64,000 nucleotides of DNA from Mytilus californianus (taxonomy: Eukaryota > Mollusca > Bivalvia > Mytilida > Mytilidae), in the NCBI RefSeq assembly GCF_021869535.1, contig NW_026262690.1, positions 63,930,995 through 63,994,994 of the forward strand, written 5' to 3'. The notes below the pieces were generated by a model. The model searched no databases. It was not told the DNA's origin and saw nothing but the letters and a program-made list of their open reading frames with translations. Position numbers and translations under genes: made by a program. The first letter of the stretch is position 1. Every line of letters starts with the position of its first letter. Positions 12,401 through 23,249 of this stretch are shown piece by piece.

Positions 12401-14158
12401 CGTAAGCGATAAATACTTTAAAATGTTTTGGATTTTCTACTGTGGGCTCCGCGGCTCATTGGCTAAATGTCTCAGCTGCCAATAGGGGGGTTCTAAATTC
12501 AACCCGCTTTGTCAGTTGTATGAAATTGATATCTTATTTCAAACATAACTTTAATTACAAGTTGAAAATTTGAATATACAATTCAGTAAAATTTAAACAA
12601 ATACATGGTCTAAAATGTTCGCACTAATAGGTCCTTTCTTTTCCTTCTGGTACGATGAACGGTTTCAAATATAGGTTGTATCTTGATTAGTTTTTTTTTA
12701 TTAGAAATAACTAATGCAAAGATTGAAACAAAAAACAAAAACGTCAAGTGAATCCCGTTTTTTGTTCTATCTTTTGCATGAAGTATTTCAGGCTGAAAAA
12801 AATCCTCAAAAAACATATGATAATCAGAGTGTTATATGGTTATTGGTTTAGATCTGTGGAATTTTATAGCAAAAATGCGTCGCTTCCTATTTTGCTGACA
12901 CTTTGTCAAACCAATGCAAAGTAAAAGGGGAAATATGCGAAATCACGACAAAAATTAATGAATTTCAAATTATTATTACATACCTTAAAATAATACATTA
13001 AAATGATAACAGGAATTACCTCCCTCCCTCCCCCCCCCCCCCCCCCCAAAAAAAAATGGAGCGTACTATAGAGTGCAATATACACCTATCATCAACACCA
13101 GACTCCTTTGAAAAGATAGGTGTACAAACAACAACGATCAACACATGGTCCAAAAAGCCTAACACAGGCACAAAATGTGGTGGGGTTATACTAGTTTTAT
13201 GTGCGCAAACCTCTTCTTTTGCATATATATACAATGTTTCGTAAAAGTTAAATACAATAAAAAAAAAAAGATGTATTGTCCAGCTTCCAATAGAATGACC
13301 ACTAACATGAACAAAGAAATAAAAGTCGGCACGTAATTTGGAAATCAGAGTCAATTGATGTTCGCTACTACAGGATACTTGCTAAGGTGGACAATCTGCT
13401 GGTCGAATACTGCCGGTCAAGACAGTGTATGTGCATTTATAGAATTTTAAAATTATAAAGTTTTGAATAAAACAAAGTTGCATGTTGGCATGGACTGATC
13501 GTTAAGTACACCTACAGGAAAGCAATACTAGTATTTTCATTAATCTTATATCATGCAGTAGATAATGTTATACTTTGAGATGATTGTTACTTTAGTGTTA
13601 GATTCAAGATATGCATGACTTTTTTGTATGATTTTAATTAACCACAGTAACTGTGCTTACCGAGAGAAGACAAGCAACAATGTGTAAAGCGTGTAAAGCA
13701 ATAGAGTGACGAAATTGAAGTCATTCAAACTTGACAAGTATATATGCAGCACTAACTTCTGCGATTTTCAAGCTAGTCACTAAAAATGTGTCAATAGTTT
13801 AGGATATAAGTTAACATTTGAATGCGCTGAGACGCTAAAGGTCGGAGGTTATTGTTTCTTGTATTAAAGTTTTGTAGAAATGGATATACTGAACTTAGTT
13901 GTATGTGAAATATTGACAAATATGTTTTTTTTTCAAATCTTGTTATTATAGTGACTATTCATGAATTCTTTCGATTTACATAAGTTTAGGTGCATGACGC
14001 TAATGTGTTTCGCATAATTATCTTAAATTGGTTTTTTTTTGTCTTACCGTATGGCCATGTATTGGTTTCCAGCTAATAGTTCCTCCTCTGAAGTGAGAAC
14101 ACTCCCCATAATGACTGAACGCAAAAAGAAGTAAAACTATTCCAACCGTATGCAACAT
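319..14158 (-). CDS. Gene A: tandem paralog of gene B, exons 1-9 (3' end outside window)
   Basis: Exons (minus strand): 14158-14048, 12046-11781, 10539-10399, 9226-9091, 8532-8371, 5432-5278, 3449-3288, 2478-2438, 447-319. Every exon has exactly the length and phase of its counterpart in gene B, and the joined 1303 nt are open throughout. The visible product has a signal peptide (MLHTVGIVLLLFAFSHYGEC), the SHFRGG...DPDGD/CRWA ectodomain and the EGF-like module. The mucin stalk, transmembrane and tail exons should lie to the left of position 1. Protein identity to B is very high in exons 2, 4 and 6. The signal peptide is wholly different, and exon 7 carries a clustered change (NDPKRIG). Introns are mostly shorter than in B. 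No function is assigned. Confidence 0.84.
780..1375 (-). mobile_element. 5'-truncated retroelement: RT C-terminal remnant and 3' tail
   Basis: On the minus strand 1359-1225 encodes SYGVYISQL...RFCSRVLD and GFRYHK, aligning with the reverse transcriptase at 54497-55357. The frame is then lost. Beyond it, towards 780, is the same kind of 3' tail, including ACCCCGCCACATTATG and the CAGT/CTGT motifs shared with 34735-35135 and 62120-62385. It lies in intron 8 of gene A and is clearly decayed. Confidence 0.6.
1668..1860 (-). repeat. AGATGTGGTAT-type retroelement tail fragment
   Basis: Contains AGATGTGGTATGCGTGCC, the CAACTCTCCACCAGAGACC block and CCCATACCGCATAG, in the order seen at 34735-35135. 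It is truncated and runs directly into the ribozyme-like repeat at 1857-1935. Confidence 0.6.
1857..1935 (+). ncRNA. Degenerate hammerhead-ribozyme-like repeat
   Basis: Carries CTGATGA, a hairpin segment ending TAGAC, then GAAT where the core needs GAAA, then CGCGCGCC. It aligns with the better copy at 30430-30473, and the repeat continues to AATCCTGGTATCTATGATGAG. The altered GAAA box and cleavage triplet suggest it is inactive. Confidence 0.4.
2438..2478 (-). CDS. Gene A exon 8: 41-nt micro-exon
   Basis: It encodes HTSDTRCITLIAW between split codons, with acceptor TTTTAG and donor GGG/GTAAGTT. Length, phase and position match gene B exon 8. Confidence 0.8.
2925..3180 (-). repeat. AGATGTGGTAT-type retroelement tail fragment in intron 7 of gene A
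   Basis: A degraded relative of the 34735-35135 element (GAGACAACTAACC, ACTATAGGTCACCGTACC, GGCTCCTGACTTGAGA). A shorter counterpart at 31330-31480 sits in the same intron of gene B, so this insertion predates the gene duplication. Confidence 0.55.
3288..3449 (-). CDS. Gene A exon 7
   Basis: 162 nt, phase 2 both sides; acceptor TTTACAG, donor ACAGG/GTAAAA. It encodes VTKLSLTRPAGMVVKGPTN, then DPKRIGVVFWELSWTPTV. The central DPKRI replaces VQNRA of B, the largest cluster of differences between the paralogs outside the signal peptide. Confidence 0.87.
3688..3729. repeat. ACAT/ACAG tetranucleotide microsatellite
   Basis: Short (ACAT)n passing into (ACAG)n within intron 6 of gene A. Confidence 0.85.
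5278..5432 (-). CDS. Gene A exon 6
   Basis: 155 nt, phase 0 in and phase 2 out, acceptor TTTGCAG and donor GAAAC/GTAAGA. It encodes FLIHLVGKNSPCSWKPEFV and ends ANLANKKE. Differences from B are PTAG for PPAG and SFKQK for SFTQK. Confidence 0.88.
6902..7022. repeat. ~61-bp direct repeat, two copies
   Basis: TTGTTGCAATGGGTTCTTTA recurs after about 61 bp, each copy followed by GTGCA..GAGCGTG.CACTCTCTCTAC. It lies within the foldback element. Confidence 0.8.
7190..7690. repeat. ~25-bp tandem units in the foldback element loop
   Basis: Degenerate units of the form GACTTTA-ATCT-CAGCGCT are repeated, inverted to the left of about 7400 and direct to the right, so the loop is itself roughly symmetrical. 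Confidence 0.65.
8371..8532 (-). CDS. Gene A exon 5
   Basis: 162 nt, phase 0 both sides; acceptor ATTCAG, donor CAG/GTAAAAT. It begins DTCTLKFNASSGSAYKNDGW. The NYT sequon of B is absent. The intron that follows carries the 2.3-kb foldback element missing from B. Confidence 0.88.
9091..9226 (-). CDS. Gene A exon 4: DPDGD/CRWA core
   Basis: 136 nt with the same four cysteines and DPDGDLVKCRWAVGREC as B. The acceptor is TTTGTAG and the donor is GAG/GTTAGG. One visible residue differs from B (HELK for HELR). Confidence 0.9.
10399..10539 (-). CDS. Gene A exon 3
   Basis: 141 nt, phase 2 on both sides. The acceptor is TTTTAG, a weaker variant than TTTCAG in B, and the donor is AC/GTAGGT. It encodes YTGAMWMTLDFGNPNGWNLQ and ends ITASKPLY (ITATKPLY in B). 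Confidence 0.85.
10640..10760 (+). repeat. Dispersed TTTCGCC-type repeat fragment
   Basis: Related to the repeat whose fuller copies at 21480-21622 and 39728-39897 read GCCATGGCGTTG...GACTTATGAGT...TGTCCCTTT...TTTCGCCTC. Here it is degraded (TGTCCCTTTTGTATCTTTCG). Confidence 0.4.
11781..12046 (-). CDS. Gene A exon 2
   Basis: 266 nt, phase 0 in and phase 2 out, acceptor TTGTAG and donor AAG/GTGTGT as in B. The protein begins IEFTFKMGWTFGSGPGCS. Differences from B are few: NMQKKP versus NVPKQP, and ANEVG versus ANEIG. Confidence 0.88.
12047..14047. other. Intron 1 of gene A
   Basis: 12290-12490 matches 49470-49630 in gene B. Beyond about 12550 there is no B counterpart. A poly-C tract (13030-13047) is present. 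Nothing else is recognised. Confidence 0.5.
13030..13047 (+). repeat. Poly-C tract
   Basis: About 18 consecutive C followed by a short A run; unstable and error-prone in assembly. Confidence 0.9.
14048..14158 (-). CDS. Gene A exon 1 (intact first exon)
   Basis: 111 nt from ATG at 14158; donor ACG/GTAAGAC. It encodes a clear signal peptide with core VGIVLLLFAF and then SHFRGGTISWKPIHGHT. It lies in a block of about 2.7 kb (12.55-15.25 kb) with no counterpart in gene B, so it is not positionally equivalent to B exon 1. The positional equivalent is the broken copy at 17303-17414. Confidence 0.8.
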
Positions 14159-17100
14159 TACTTTAACATTAAGAAATAAATTGGACTTCCTGTTATTTAA
14201 TTTTCATACAGTGATCTACAAAGCCGCAAGGGAAGTATTCTACATGAATCCGTTTCAATTATCAGCGCTTGCATTCGACTTTCAAATAATATTATAAGTC
14301 CTTTCTCTTCATTGGACTTTTGATAATCTGTTTGTTAAAACGTGACATATTGAATATTAAAAAATTTCAAGATTTCTTCCTTTTCGCATTCAAATTGAAA
14401 TTAATACACATTTGGTTCTTGATTCATATGTAAATATGTAGATAACACGAAAGACCATTGATACAATAGAGTGTAAAGTTTGGTTTATACAATAAGGATA
14501 TGACGGTATTAGCAGGACAATGCGTTTCAAACGATCCAAGAAGACCAATGTGAATAATATTTCGGACTTATTTTTCATAAAGTCTATGTTTGACATTGTT
14601 GAACTTCTAACGTTATGCAAACTAGGTTAGAAGACCTTGTGTTGGAGGCCTATTTAGATAACCAAGTTCCTTAGTTCTAAAATTCGAAGAAAAACAATGT
14701 CATCGAAATATGTATTCTATTTGTGACTTAGTCATATTATATTTTAGTTTACGTTGATCCGAGTCACCATTAAGATTAAAACAAAATTAAAAGAAGCACA
14801 CTTTAATCAAAAGTATAAGTATTTTAACAAAAACGAAACACTGTGAACAGAATATCGTAATATTGATATTTGTATCTTTTAGTCTTCAATTTCGATTTAG
14901 GAAGTGATCATACTATTTGCTGGTTGCGTAAAGCTCTACATTGTATTTTAAAACAATATAATCTTTATCAATAGTGTCGTCCAATATTAATGTTTCTCCG
15001 TCTAATTTCGTATAGTTATCATAGAACCAATTTGGTCCTCAATAAATATTTTTGTGAAAATTAAGTTTTCACCAAAAATAATAACATAAAAGTAAAAGTC
15101 TGTTTTCATACTTTCTAAATTATTTTTGATTTTTATTTAGTTGAAATTGTTAAAGATAATTATAAAATATTCTCACAAAACTTACTTGAGAAAAAGGATT
15201 TTTAGCACTTATTTCCAAATTGACTCTATGACATGATATTAAAAGAGTGGACAGTCGGAGGGAGATACTTTGGTAGTTGGTTAAAAAGGTATGGAAGATT
15301 TCTTTAAAGAAATAGAAATTTTGCATGTTAATATTCTTAATAAGAAATGCAATTGAAAAAACGCATTGCCCATGTAGTATAAAATGTAGATCTTTTATTC
15401 ACTGACTATCGTAATCGAACTTGTTTTTCAGACAATTCATATGCTAGTGGAAATGCTCCAAACTTAAGTAAGACGGAAACACCACGGTCAAAAGATTAAA
15501 ACAAGCAACTATAAACAAAAACGTTAATGATAAAACTAAAGACAAACAAACATAAAACAAACTAGAAACCTATTTTGAACTCTTCAAAGTGTTCCTCAAG
15601 GATACGCATTACATTTTCTTGCTCTACAGGTGACATACATCGTGTTGTTCGGATCATAACAAGTTGTAATATTTCATCAGGTGGCAGATCATAAGGGAGG
15701 AAAGAAGGATACGACAATCGTATAACATTGAAATTTAGCCTTCTTAATATTAGATTCTAATGGTACAAAAATGTATATCTTTTTATTTCGTTGGGCTAAT
15801 GTCTCAGCGTATCACCGGATATATCTTTTTTATGTATACTTTTTCTAATTATTTTTTTTTTTAACAAACCTTTAATTGGAAATGCGGCTTTTAAACTTTC
15901 AATTTATATTTTGTTTAATCTTCCGGATAATTATACATCAGAAATAGGGGAAATACCAAGAGGCCAATCAAATACCATAAGTCGACTTTAAACAGACAAT
16001 ATCATGGCCAAAAAGATATTGACCCTAACAGAATGTGACTAGTATACAGAAACTTGAAAATATATACATTTTGTTATTTCAGACTGTATATATATTTTTA
16101 GATTCATGTATATAAAACATTTGAAATATTACTGATATTGTATCCCTGTGAATAAAAGGGAAATTTGGAGTATGTAATAATAAGGTGGGTTAAAGCAAGT
16201 TATGTTTTTCTTTTTATTTTCTTCTTATCGTTATTCTTTCATATCATCTATATTCTTTTTCAAGTAATTCTTTTTATTTACCATTGTATCATTGAGTGCG
16301 CTTAGTTCAGACTCTTTCATTGAAAATTTACTGTCCTGTTAGAAATATCGTTCAAATCAAAACAAAAACAGAGATAAGTCTAAATATAAACAAAGAAATT
16401 ATTTTATTCCTTTGCTATAAAATTGTTTTTGTCTGTCGAAACGAATTGTGTATATGTGCGTTAGAAGGCGGATGTTCAACGGGAGGTTGAGGTTGAATTT
16501 CAGTTAATAAAACAACATTAGAAACATATCCTTTAAAAAATGAGTACACAACAACGTTTATCAGAGTTTTAATTGCATTTTTAAATCATGTATTTGAAAT
16601 TGTCTTCAAGTGATTTCTATTAAACTGATAAGGAATATTTTGAGCCTAAATGCATTACATTTCAGATTTTAAGAAGCTCGGTAGATAAGTGCAGTATTTC
16701 GAGCCAAGATTTGTACCATCGTATAGTGAGAAGTGTTATGTTACTCCTACACCGGCTGTGACAACTGAGTAATACGACAGTTGACGATTGCTTTGGCAAT
16801 TTATACATTCCCACCAGAGCATCTGATTTCACTTCCGGTTTTCTTGGAAGGTCGCATTTCTTAAAGCTTTACTATTTTATATTCGTTGTTTGTATCTTTA
16901 TGTGCTATTTGGTACTATAGCCCCTGAAGAATTCGAGTATTTATACATCCACAGCTTTCAAATTTTTGGGTTTGAGCGTTCCTAGTCGAAAGTTATTCCA
17001 GGAAAGCGCTTCTGACACAAAATTTATAAAGTGTTATTTTTATTTAGCAAACTTTTGTTTTGTCTGTCCGTACAACAGTCTCGTTTGAAAATGTGTCCTC

Positions 17101-17302
17101 GGTTTTTCGATTTTTGATTTTCTTTTCAACATAGTTACGCATTGTGTACATTTTATTCACATTTCTTTTCAATCCACGAGGTCTTGTATTCTACTGATTT
17201 TTTTTTATCAAACTGACATTCAGTGTATGACTATTAAGATTTTAATCGACAATCTAAGGTAAGTCCTAGTGATAAAATTCAATAAAAATCGTTGAGTCTT
17301 AC
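14159..17302. other. Upstream block of gene A, partly duplicated from the gene B 5' region
   Basis: From about 15.25 kb on, sequence matches 49.7-51.86 kb of gene B intron 1 (GGAAGATTTCTTTAAAGAAA; CACTTCCGGTTTTCTTGGAA). A degraded second-type ribozyme-like repeat is at about 16970-17025, with its duplicate at 51490-51545. No ORF with family features. Confidence 0.55.
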
Positions 17303-17414
17303 CGTATGGCCATGTATTGGTGTCCAGCTAATAGTTCCTTCTCTGAAATGTGAGCAATTTACAACCCGACTTAACATGATAAGAAGAACAATTATTCCAG
17401 TACATGGCTGTCAT
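17303..17414 (-). pseudogene. Frameshifted copy of exon 1 upstream of gene A
   Basis: This segment aligns over its whole length with B exon 1 (identical donor ACG/GTAAGAC, then HFREGTISWTPIHGHT on the gene strand), but is 112 nt instead of 111. One extra base near the start puts the ATG at 17414 out of frame with the SHFR motif. An in-frame ATG at 17377 would leave only a short, weakly hydrophobic leader (MLSRVVNC). Flanking DNA from about 15.2 to 17.5 kb matches 49.7 to 52.0 kb around B exon 1, so this is the positional equivalent of B exon 1. Confidence 0.75.
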
Positions 17415-17754
17415 TCGGTATGTCGACAAAAATAATCGTGAAAGAATAAGTAATGCTGGTCAAGTATTGCGGTACGATCTTGAAAGATCTGGTATTGGAT
17501 CGTGAAGGAATATTATCGAGAAGACACAAGCAAGGTCAATAGTTAATCTAAATTATTTAATTATAAGGAAAAACTTAAAAAAAAAAAAAAAACTATCTGT
17601 CAAAATATGGTTCAACATTATGAACAGTATCTTAGAAAATCAGAGTTTAAAATATCACCGTATTTACACAAGAGTGCACACGCTTAAATGTCTCGCCTGA
17701 TGTTTACTGATCATTGATTTTATGTTGATAGTCCTAAATATAAAGCTTTATTAC

Positions 17755-18880
17755 AAGTATCACATAAACGTAACATGATCCAAGAAAATGATGCCAAGGT
17801 CAGATAAACCAAACCGGAAATACATGTACAACTTACAATAATTCCATACACAAAATATAGTTGACCTATTGCTTACAGTTTCTAAGAGACAAACGTAACC
17901 AGGAAAACTTAACATTGACCAATGAACAATGAAAATGAGGTCAAGGTCAGGCAAACCATGCCAGACAGACATGTACACCTTACAATAAATCTATACATTA
18001 AATATAGTTGACCTATTGATTATAATATCTAAGAAACAAACTTAACCATGGAAATTTAACATTGACCAATGAACCACGAAAATGACGTCAAGGTCAGATG
18101 ATACCTGCCAGACAGACATATACACCTCACAATCATTTAATACACCAAATAAAGTTGACCTATTGCTTATAGTTTAAAAAAAAAAACAGACCAAAATACA
18201 AAAACTTAACTTTAACCACTAAACCATGAAAATGAGGACAAGGTCAGATGACACCTGCCAGTTGGACATGTACACCTTACAATTATTCCATACACTAGAT
18301 ATAGTTGACCTTTTGCTTACAGTTTAAGAAAAAAGGACCAAAACACAAAAACTTAACACTGAGCAATGAACCGTGAAAATGAGGTCATGGTCAAATAAAA
18401 CCTGTCAGACTGACATGTACATCGTAAAATATTTCCATACACCAAATATAGTTGACCTATTGCAAATAGTATTAGAAAAAAAGACCAAAATACAAAAACT
18501 TAACTTTAACCACTGAACCATGAAAATGAGGTCAAGGTCAGATGACACCTGCCCGTTGGACATGTACACCTTACAATCATTCCACACACCAAATATAGTA
18601 GACCTATTGCTTATAGTATCTGATATATGGACTTGACCACGAAAACTTAACCTTGTTCACTGATCCATGAAATGAGGTCGAGGTCAAGTGAAAACTGTCT
18701 GACAGGCATGAGGACCTTGGAAGGTACGCACATACCAAATATAGTTATCCTATTACTCATAATAAAAGAGAAATTAAGAATACTAAAAATCTAAACTTTT
18801 TTTTCAAGTAGTCACTGAACCATGAAAATGAGGTCAAGGACAATGGACATATGACAGACTGAAACTTCATAACATAAGGC
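17755..18880. repeat. ~147-bp-period tandem repeat (satellite-like), about 7.5 copies
   Basis: The phrase TGTACACCTTACAAT (or close variants) starts near 17826, 17971, 18119, 18269, 18415 and 18563, spacings of 145-150 bp. Each unit also carries ATATAGTTGACCTATTG, AACCATGAAAATGAGG and TCAAGGTCA. Copies diverge by roughly 10-20% by eye and decay to the right. Confidence 0.85.
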
Positions 18881-18999
18881 ATCTATATACAAAGTATGAA
18901 GGATCCAGGTCTTCTTCCTTCTGAAATATTAAGCTTTTAAGAAGTTTGTTAACGCCGCCATGGCCGCCGCCGCCGTCGGATCACTATCTCTTTGTCGAG

Positions 19000-21470
19000 C
19001 TTTCTGTGACAGAAGTCGCAGGGTCGACAAAAACTACAAAAGGCAGTTTGCTCTTCAATATTTTGATGACATAGAAAATGTAAACAAACATGATTTTTTA
19101 TTATATGAATGACTAAATTACTATTTTCTGAATAATGTCGTTCAATATTAATGTTTCAAATGGCTCTCAAAAATTATTTTTGAAGTACCTTAATCAAAAA
19201 GTAGGTCAAAATTGGAATATTTGTATAAATTTGATTTTTAAGATCAAGAAAGATCGGGTACCGTATTTTTGAGATCGTGAATAACATCGTGAAAGATCCT
19301 GTGTCGCTTAGATGAAATTACACACATTATTGAACGTGATCAAATCATTTTGTAATTATATGAATTTATATTATGTTATTGGTACAGCAAAAGACTGGAC
19401 TTCCATGACTTTTTCCGGTTCACTTTTTGTGTGGGAATAATCTGTTATGCTATGATGGTTCAATGCCATTAGGTCTGAGTTTTTTATTAGACCATTACTG
19501 TATGTCCGTCCGTCCGTCCGTCAACATTGTTATGTCGTTATTATAAGTCAAGAATGTCTCATCTGATATCAATAATGTTTATGAAATGTATTTATATCTG
19601 TAAGAGGAAGATACTTGTCGATTTTTTATTAAAAAAGGGGGGAACATTTTCGTAAAAAGTCATACTTTTTGGTTAAAAATTAAAAAAAAAATATTTATAT
19701 TTTTTTGAGCTAAAATTTCATTGGAAAATGATACTGGAATGTTAATTGCTACATATAAATGAAAGGTTCACCATTGGGAAGCTGAAATTATCTCTTTTGT
19801 CGTAAAGTTTTGTACTCATCCGACCCTCATTGTCAATTTCTAGATGTAAATAGATATAAGATGTGGTATGTGTGCCAATGAGACAATTCTCCATTCAAGT
19901 CACAATTTGTAAAAGTATAGGTCAAAGTACGGCCTTCAACACGGTGCCTTAGTCAAGATATGAGGCAGACTTAACTGTTTCTGTTGTATCCTTTATTTCA
20001 AATTTCGATGGGATAGATGCGTTCAATAAAGACACATTACTATGAATTATTCAGTGAGAGAACATCATCTATATAGCAGAAAGTGAAGTTAATGGAATAT
20101 GATTTTGACTTAAGTTGGACAGTGTTAGCTGTTAATACTAATGTTGCGTGCTTAGCATAAATGAATTGACTATCCCTTTAGATTACATATATTTTTTGAA
20201 GATACATATCATGAGAACAAAACCTTATGGTTACTAATTGTCTCTAACGTAGCGATACTGGATGTGTCTGCAAGATAAAGGTAGAAGACCCCCTAAACCC
20301 CCCTTTGCATTGCACATTAGCAAATGCATTTAACATTATAGAAACAAAGATACTTATTTTTGACAAGTTAGGCTCCAAGTGGCTTTATCATCTTGGATGT
20401 CAAGTTATCTGAAAACAGGTATTAATACTTGGTTATAAATATAAATAAAAACGTTTTCTTAAGTTATGAACAGAAAGCGCTATACTTTTAACATAAAAAA
20501 AATCCTCTGTGAATTAATATAGAAGTACTACTAATATGATAATTATTAGTTATTAATTTATTTTTTTAAAGTTTTTTTTGGAACATGAAGAGGTGGTCAA
20601 TTATAACAGCAAAAAATGTTCTTATGAAGATATCATATTCTTCAATCAATTAAAATACATCAATGGTAAACGAAATTTAATTTGTTAATGATAAATATAA
20701 CAAGTACTACTAAAAACGATACATGACGCAATCAGATGTGAGCATAGAGTTTAAGACAAACCACGAATCTTTATCGTTATTTTTTTTATCATAGTTAAAA
20801 ATTACACACAATTTGACGTCTAAAGCCTGACGATTCTGAAAGTTGAGTATATGCACTTTACTTTTTGACATTCTTTATTTCAAATATAATAGTTTGTACT
20901 CTTTGAAATTGTTATTACGCCTTGGAAGGTTTAGACTGCACTTGCAAGAACACAGTAGATTAAGATACGATATATGTATAGCACTCAAGCTATTAATAGC
21001 CTTATCGACCAGCATAAACTTCAACTAATTATTGTAGATCTAATAAATCTGTCAAGGATATTTACCTGCTCGTGTATTTAAAGCTAAGCCTACACAATTT
21101 AAACAATTGTATTGTTGTTATAATGACACCTTCTTTACCTGAATTTATTTTATTTACCTTAAATAGACTTTTTTCATATTACCGACTTTTGACTCCGGAT
21201 TACATAATTTTTCGACAGGTTACCTACTCTGTGGTAGGACATCCTTGTACTCGATCAGTCAAGAAATGTATTTTGTGTATTTTTTTCTAATTTTTGACTG
21301 CTGGTCCCTAATAATGTACGCATACCCTTCAGCCCCATTTTCAAAAGCCCGAAAGAAAGCCCTGGATGCGCGATAGAAAATTTAAATACGAACCCATATC
21401 AAATAACTCGAATTTTATCTCGAAGTTAACCTCGAACTCTTAGTCTAGATGTGACTCAAATTCAAATAAC
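19000..21470. other. Intergenic stretch, no gene recognised
   Basis: AT-rich, with short repeat fragments only (GTCCGTCCGTCCGTC near 19505; retroelement tail at 19855). No ORF with family features and no splice-linked coding block was found. Confidence 0.5.
19855..19950 (-). repeat. AGATGTGGTAT-type retroelement tail fragment
   Basis: AGATGTGGTATGTGTGCCAA, then GAGACAATTCTCCAT and GTCAAAGTACGGCCTTCAAC; the same subtype as 40105-40215 and 57298-57530. Confidence 0.6.
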
Positions 21471-21479
21471 CCCCAGTTT

Positions 21480-21622
21480 TTTCGTGAGGTTCGTGTTACT
21501 CAGTCTTTGGTTTTCTATGTTGTTTTGTTTGTCTTTTTCTTTTTTAGCCATGGCGTTGTTAGTTTATTTCGACTTATGAGTATGAATGTCCCTTTGGTAT
21601 CCTTCGCCTCTCTTGAACTTTA
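21480..21622 (+). repeat. Dispersed TTTCGCC-type repeat
   Basis: Contains AGCCATGGCGTTGTTAGTTT, GACTTATGAGT and TGTCCCTTTGGTATCCTTCG. Other copies: 39728-39897 and 46655-46760 (+), 26700-26790 and 37838-38060 (-). Abundant and non-autonomous in appearance; class unknown. Confidence 0.65.
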
Positions 21623-21636
21623 ACTCGAAACACAAC

Positions 21637-21798
21637 CAGTGGCGGATCCAGAACTTTTTATGAGGGGGGGGGGGGGGGGACTGACTGCCATAAGAGGGGG
21701 CCCGCTACAGTCATGATTCAGTTATTCCCTATATAATCAACCAATTTTTTTCCCACGAAAGGGGGGCCCGGGCCGCCCCCTGGATCCGTCTATGACAA
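21637..21798. mobile_element. ~160-bp MITE with GGCGGATCCAG ends
   Basis: The left end CAGTGGCGGATCCAG and the right end CTGGATCCGTCTATG form imperfect terminal inverted repeats. The interior is G/C-homopolymer-rich (poly-G, GGGGGGCCCGGGCCGCCCCC). No coding capacity. Confidence 0.6.
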
Positions 21799-21954
21799 CT
21801 GTTACTCGAACTGTAACTCTAATTATGGCTTGAATTTGTCCTCGAAGCATAACTGGAAATCTAAATCGAAGGCTTATTTGAACTCTTACTAGATAGATAG
21901 CACCACTCATCCGAACGACAAGGAAATCGATTTAAAAACAGAAATAAATTTTTT

Positions 21955-22420
21955 AAATGGTCACGTGGTTTCACCTCATCAAGTAATGTGATAACCACAC
22001 CAAAGAATGACAAAACCACATATAAATCTGGAACGAACACATCATGTTATGTAAAATCGTCAAATTTTGAAACATGTTTATGTAAGTTAAAACCATAAAA
22101 AGAATTGAGAAATCATCATTACGAAACAACAAAACCACATCTTGTAATAAAACTACATTACGTAAACCCACATACACATCAAGTAATGTTAAAACCTCAT
22201 TGCCTAATGATACAACCACATTAAATAATGTTGAAATCGTATTAAGTAATGACAAAACCATATCTAGTCATTACGAAACCATATCACGTACTATCAAAAT
22301 ATCTTAAAGTAATGACTGTACCATATTGAGTTATATCATAACATCATTAAGTAGTATCAAAACCATATTATGTAAAGACAAATTATCAAATCATAAAACC
22401 ACATAACGTAATAACAGAGT
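21955..22420. repeat. ~24-bp minisatellite
   Basis: Degenerate repeats of ACCACATTAAGTAATGACAA, roughly 18 copies, so the six-frame translation looks repetitive. Not a gene. Confidence 0.75.
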
Positions 22421-22916
22421 ACCACATATCTCTATGGTTTGCTCGTAACATATGTACTGTGTAAACCTCGTTCCACCTAACTCTAATTTTCTATGTATAT
22501 TAACATAAATTCATTTACATATAGTATCTAGAAAAAAAAACGTGGCAATATCATCCAATAATTCGGAAAATAACCCCATTTTGCCAATATTAAAGAGAAA
22601 AATATAAAAAAAATATATATGAAAGGCACAAAAATCAATCATTAGTTTATTTCTAAAAAAACCTTCGGTTATCGTTATTTTCTTCGAAACTACCGTCTTG
22701 TAACTAAACTATATATAAAAATATGTTTTTCCTGAGCCGAATTGGTCGAAAAATACCAAGATTATTGACAAATCGATTGCTTAATTGTGATGTTCTGTTG
22801 GTGATGCCTCAGATTTTAATAAACGTAATAATTTCATACTAAAAAAACCTATTGAAATATATATATATATACATACGAACACATCATGTAACGTATATAC
22901 ATATATATATATATAT

Positions 22917-23168
22917 ATACGTCTAAGTATGTAACAACTTTATGACAGACATTCTCCATCGGATAACCCGTGGTTAAACAGCGCTAGCACCATAATTTAT
23001 ATATAATTTGTCTCAAATTCAGCCCAGGAATGTTAGATCTGTAAATTTGCGTTCGCAAATTGTTGTCCTTCCCTCAGCAGGAATCGAGCCCTTGCTTCTG
23101 TGACATCGTGGCAACACCGCCTGCACTGTGTCCAGCGCCCTAGAACACTCGACCAACTAGGCTATATA
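22917..23168 (-). mobile_element. tRNA-like SINE, copy 1
   Basis: On the minus strand: GCCTAGTTGGTCGAGTG (box A-like), CTCGATTCCTGC (box B-like), TTTGCGAACGCAAATTTACA, then GGGCTGAATTTGAGAC and ATGGTGCTAGCGCTG. Copies 2 and 3 share the same blocks. Confidence 0.6.
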
Positions 23169-23249
23169 AAAAAATATATCTTTCGTTAGTCGAGTTATGC
23201 CTTTCCTCGTCGGCTTTATCTAGAGTTGTAACACAGTACATGATGTATG

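Noticed and set aside
12425..12530. tRNA-like stretch (GGCTCATTGGCTAAATG ... TTCTAAATTCAACCC)
   Set aside because: Box B is not convincing and the paralogous copy at 49580-49660 is no better; at most a very old SINE relic.
13016..13354. 112-codon minus-strand frame ending in a Gly run
   Set aside because: The Gly run comes from the poly-C tract; no start context, homology or paralog counterpart.
17760..18587. Repeated minus-strand peptides (DLDLIF..)
   Set aside because: They are translations of the ~147-bp satellite; stops interrupt every unit.
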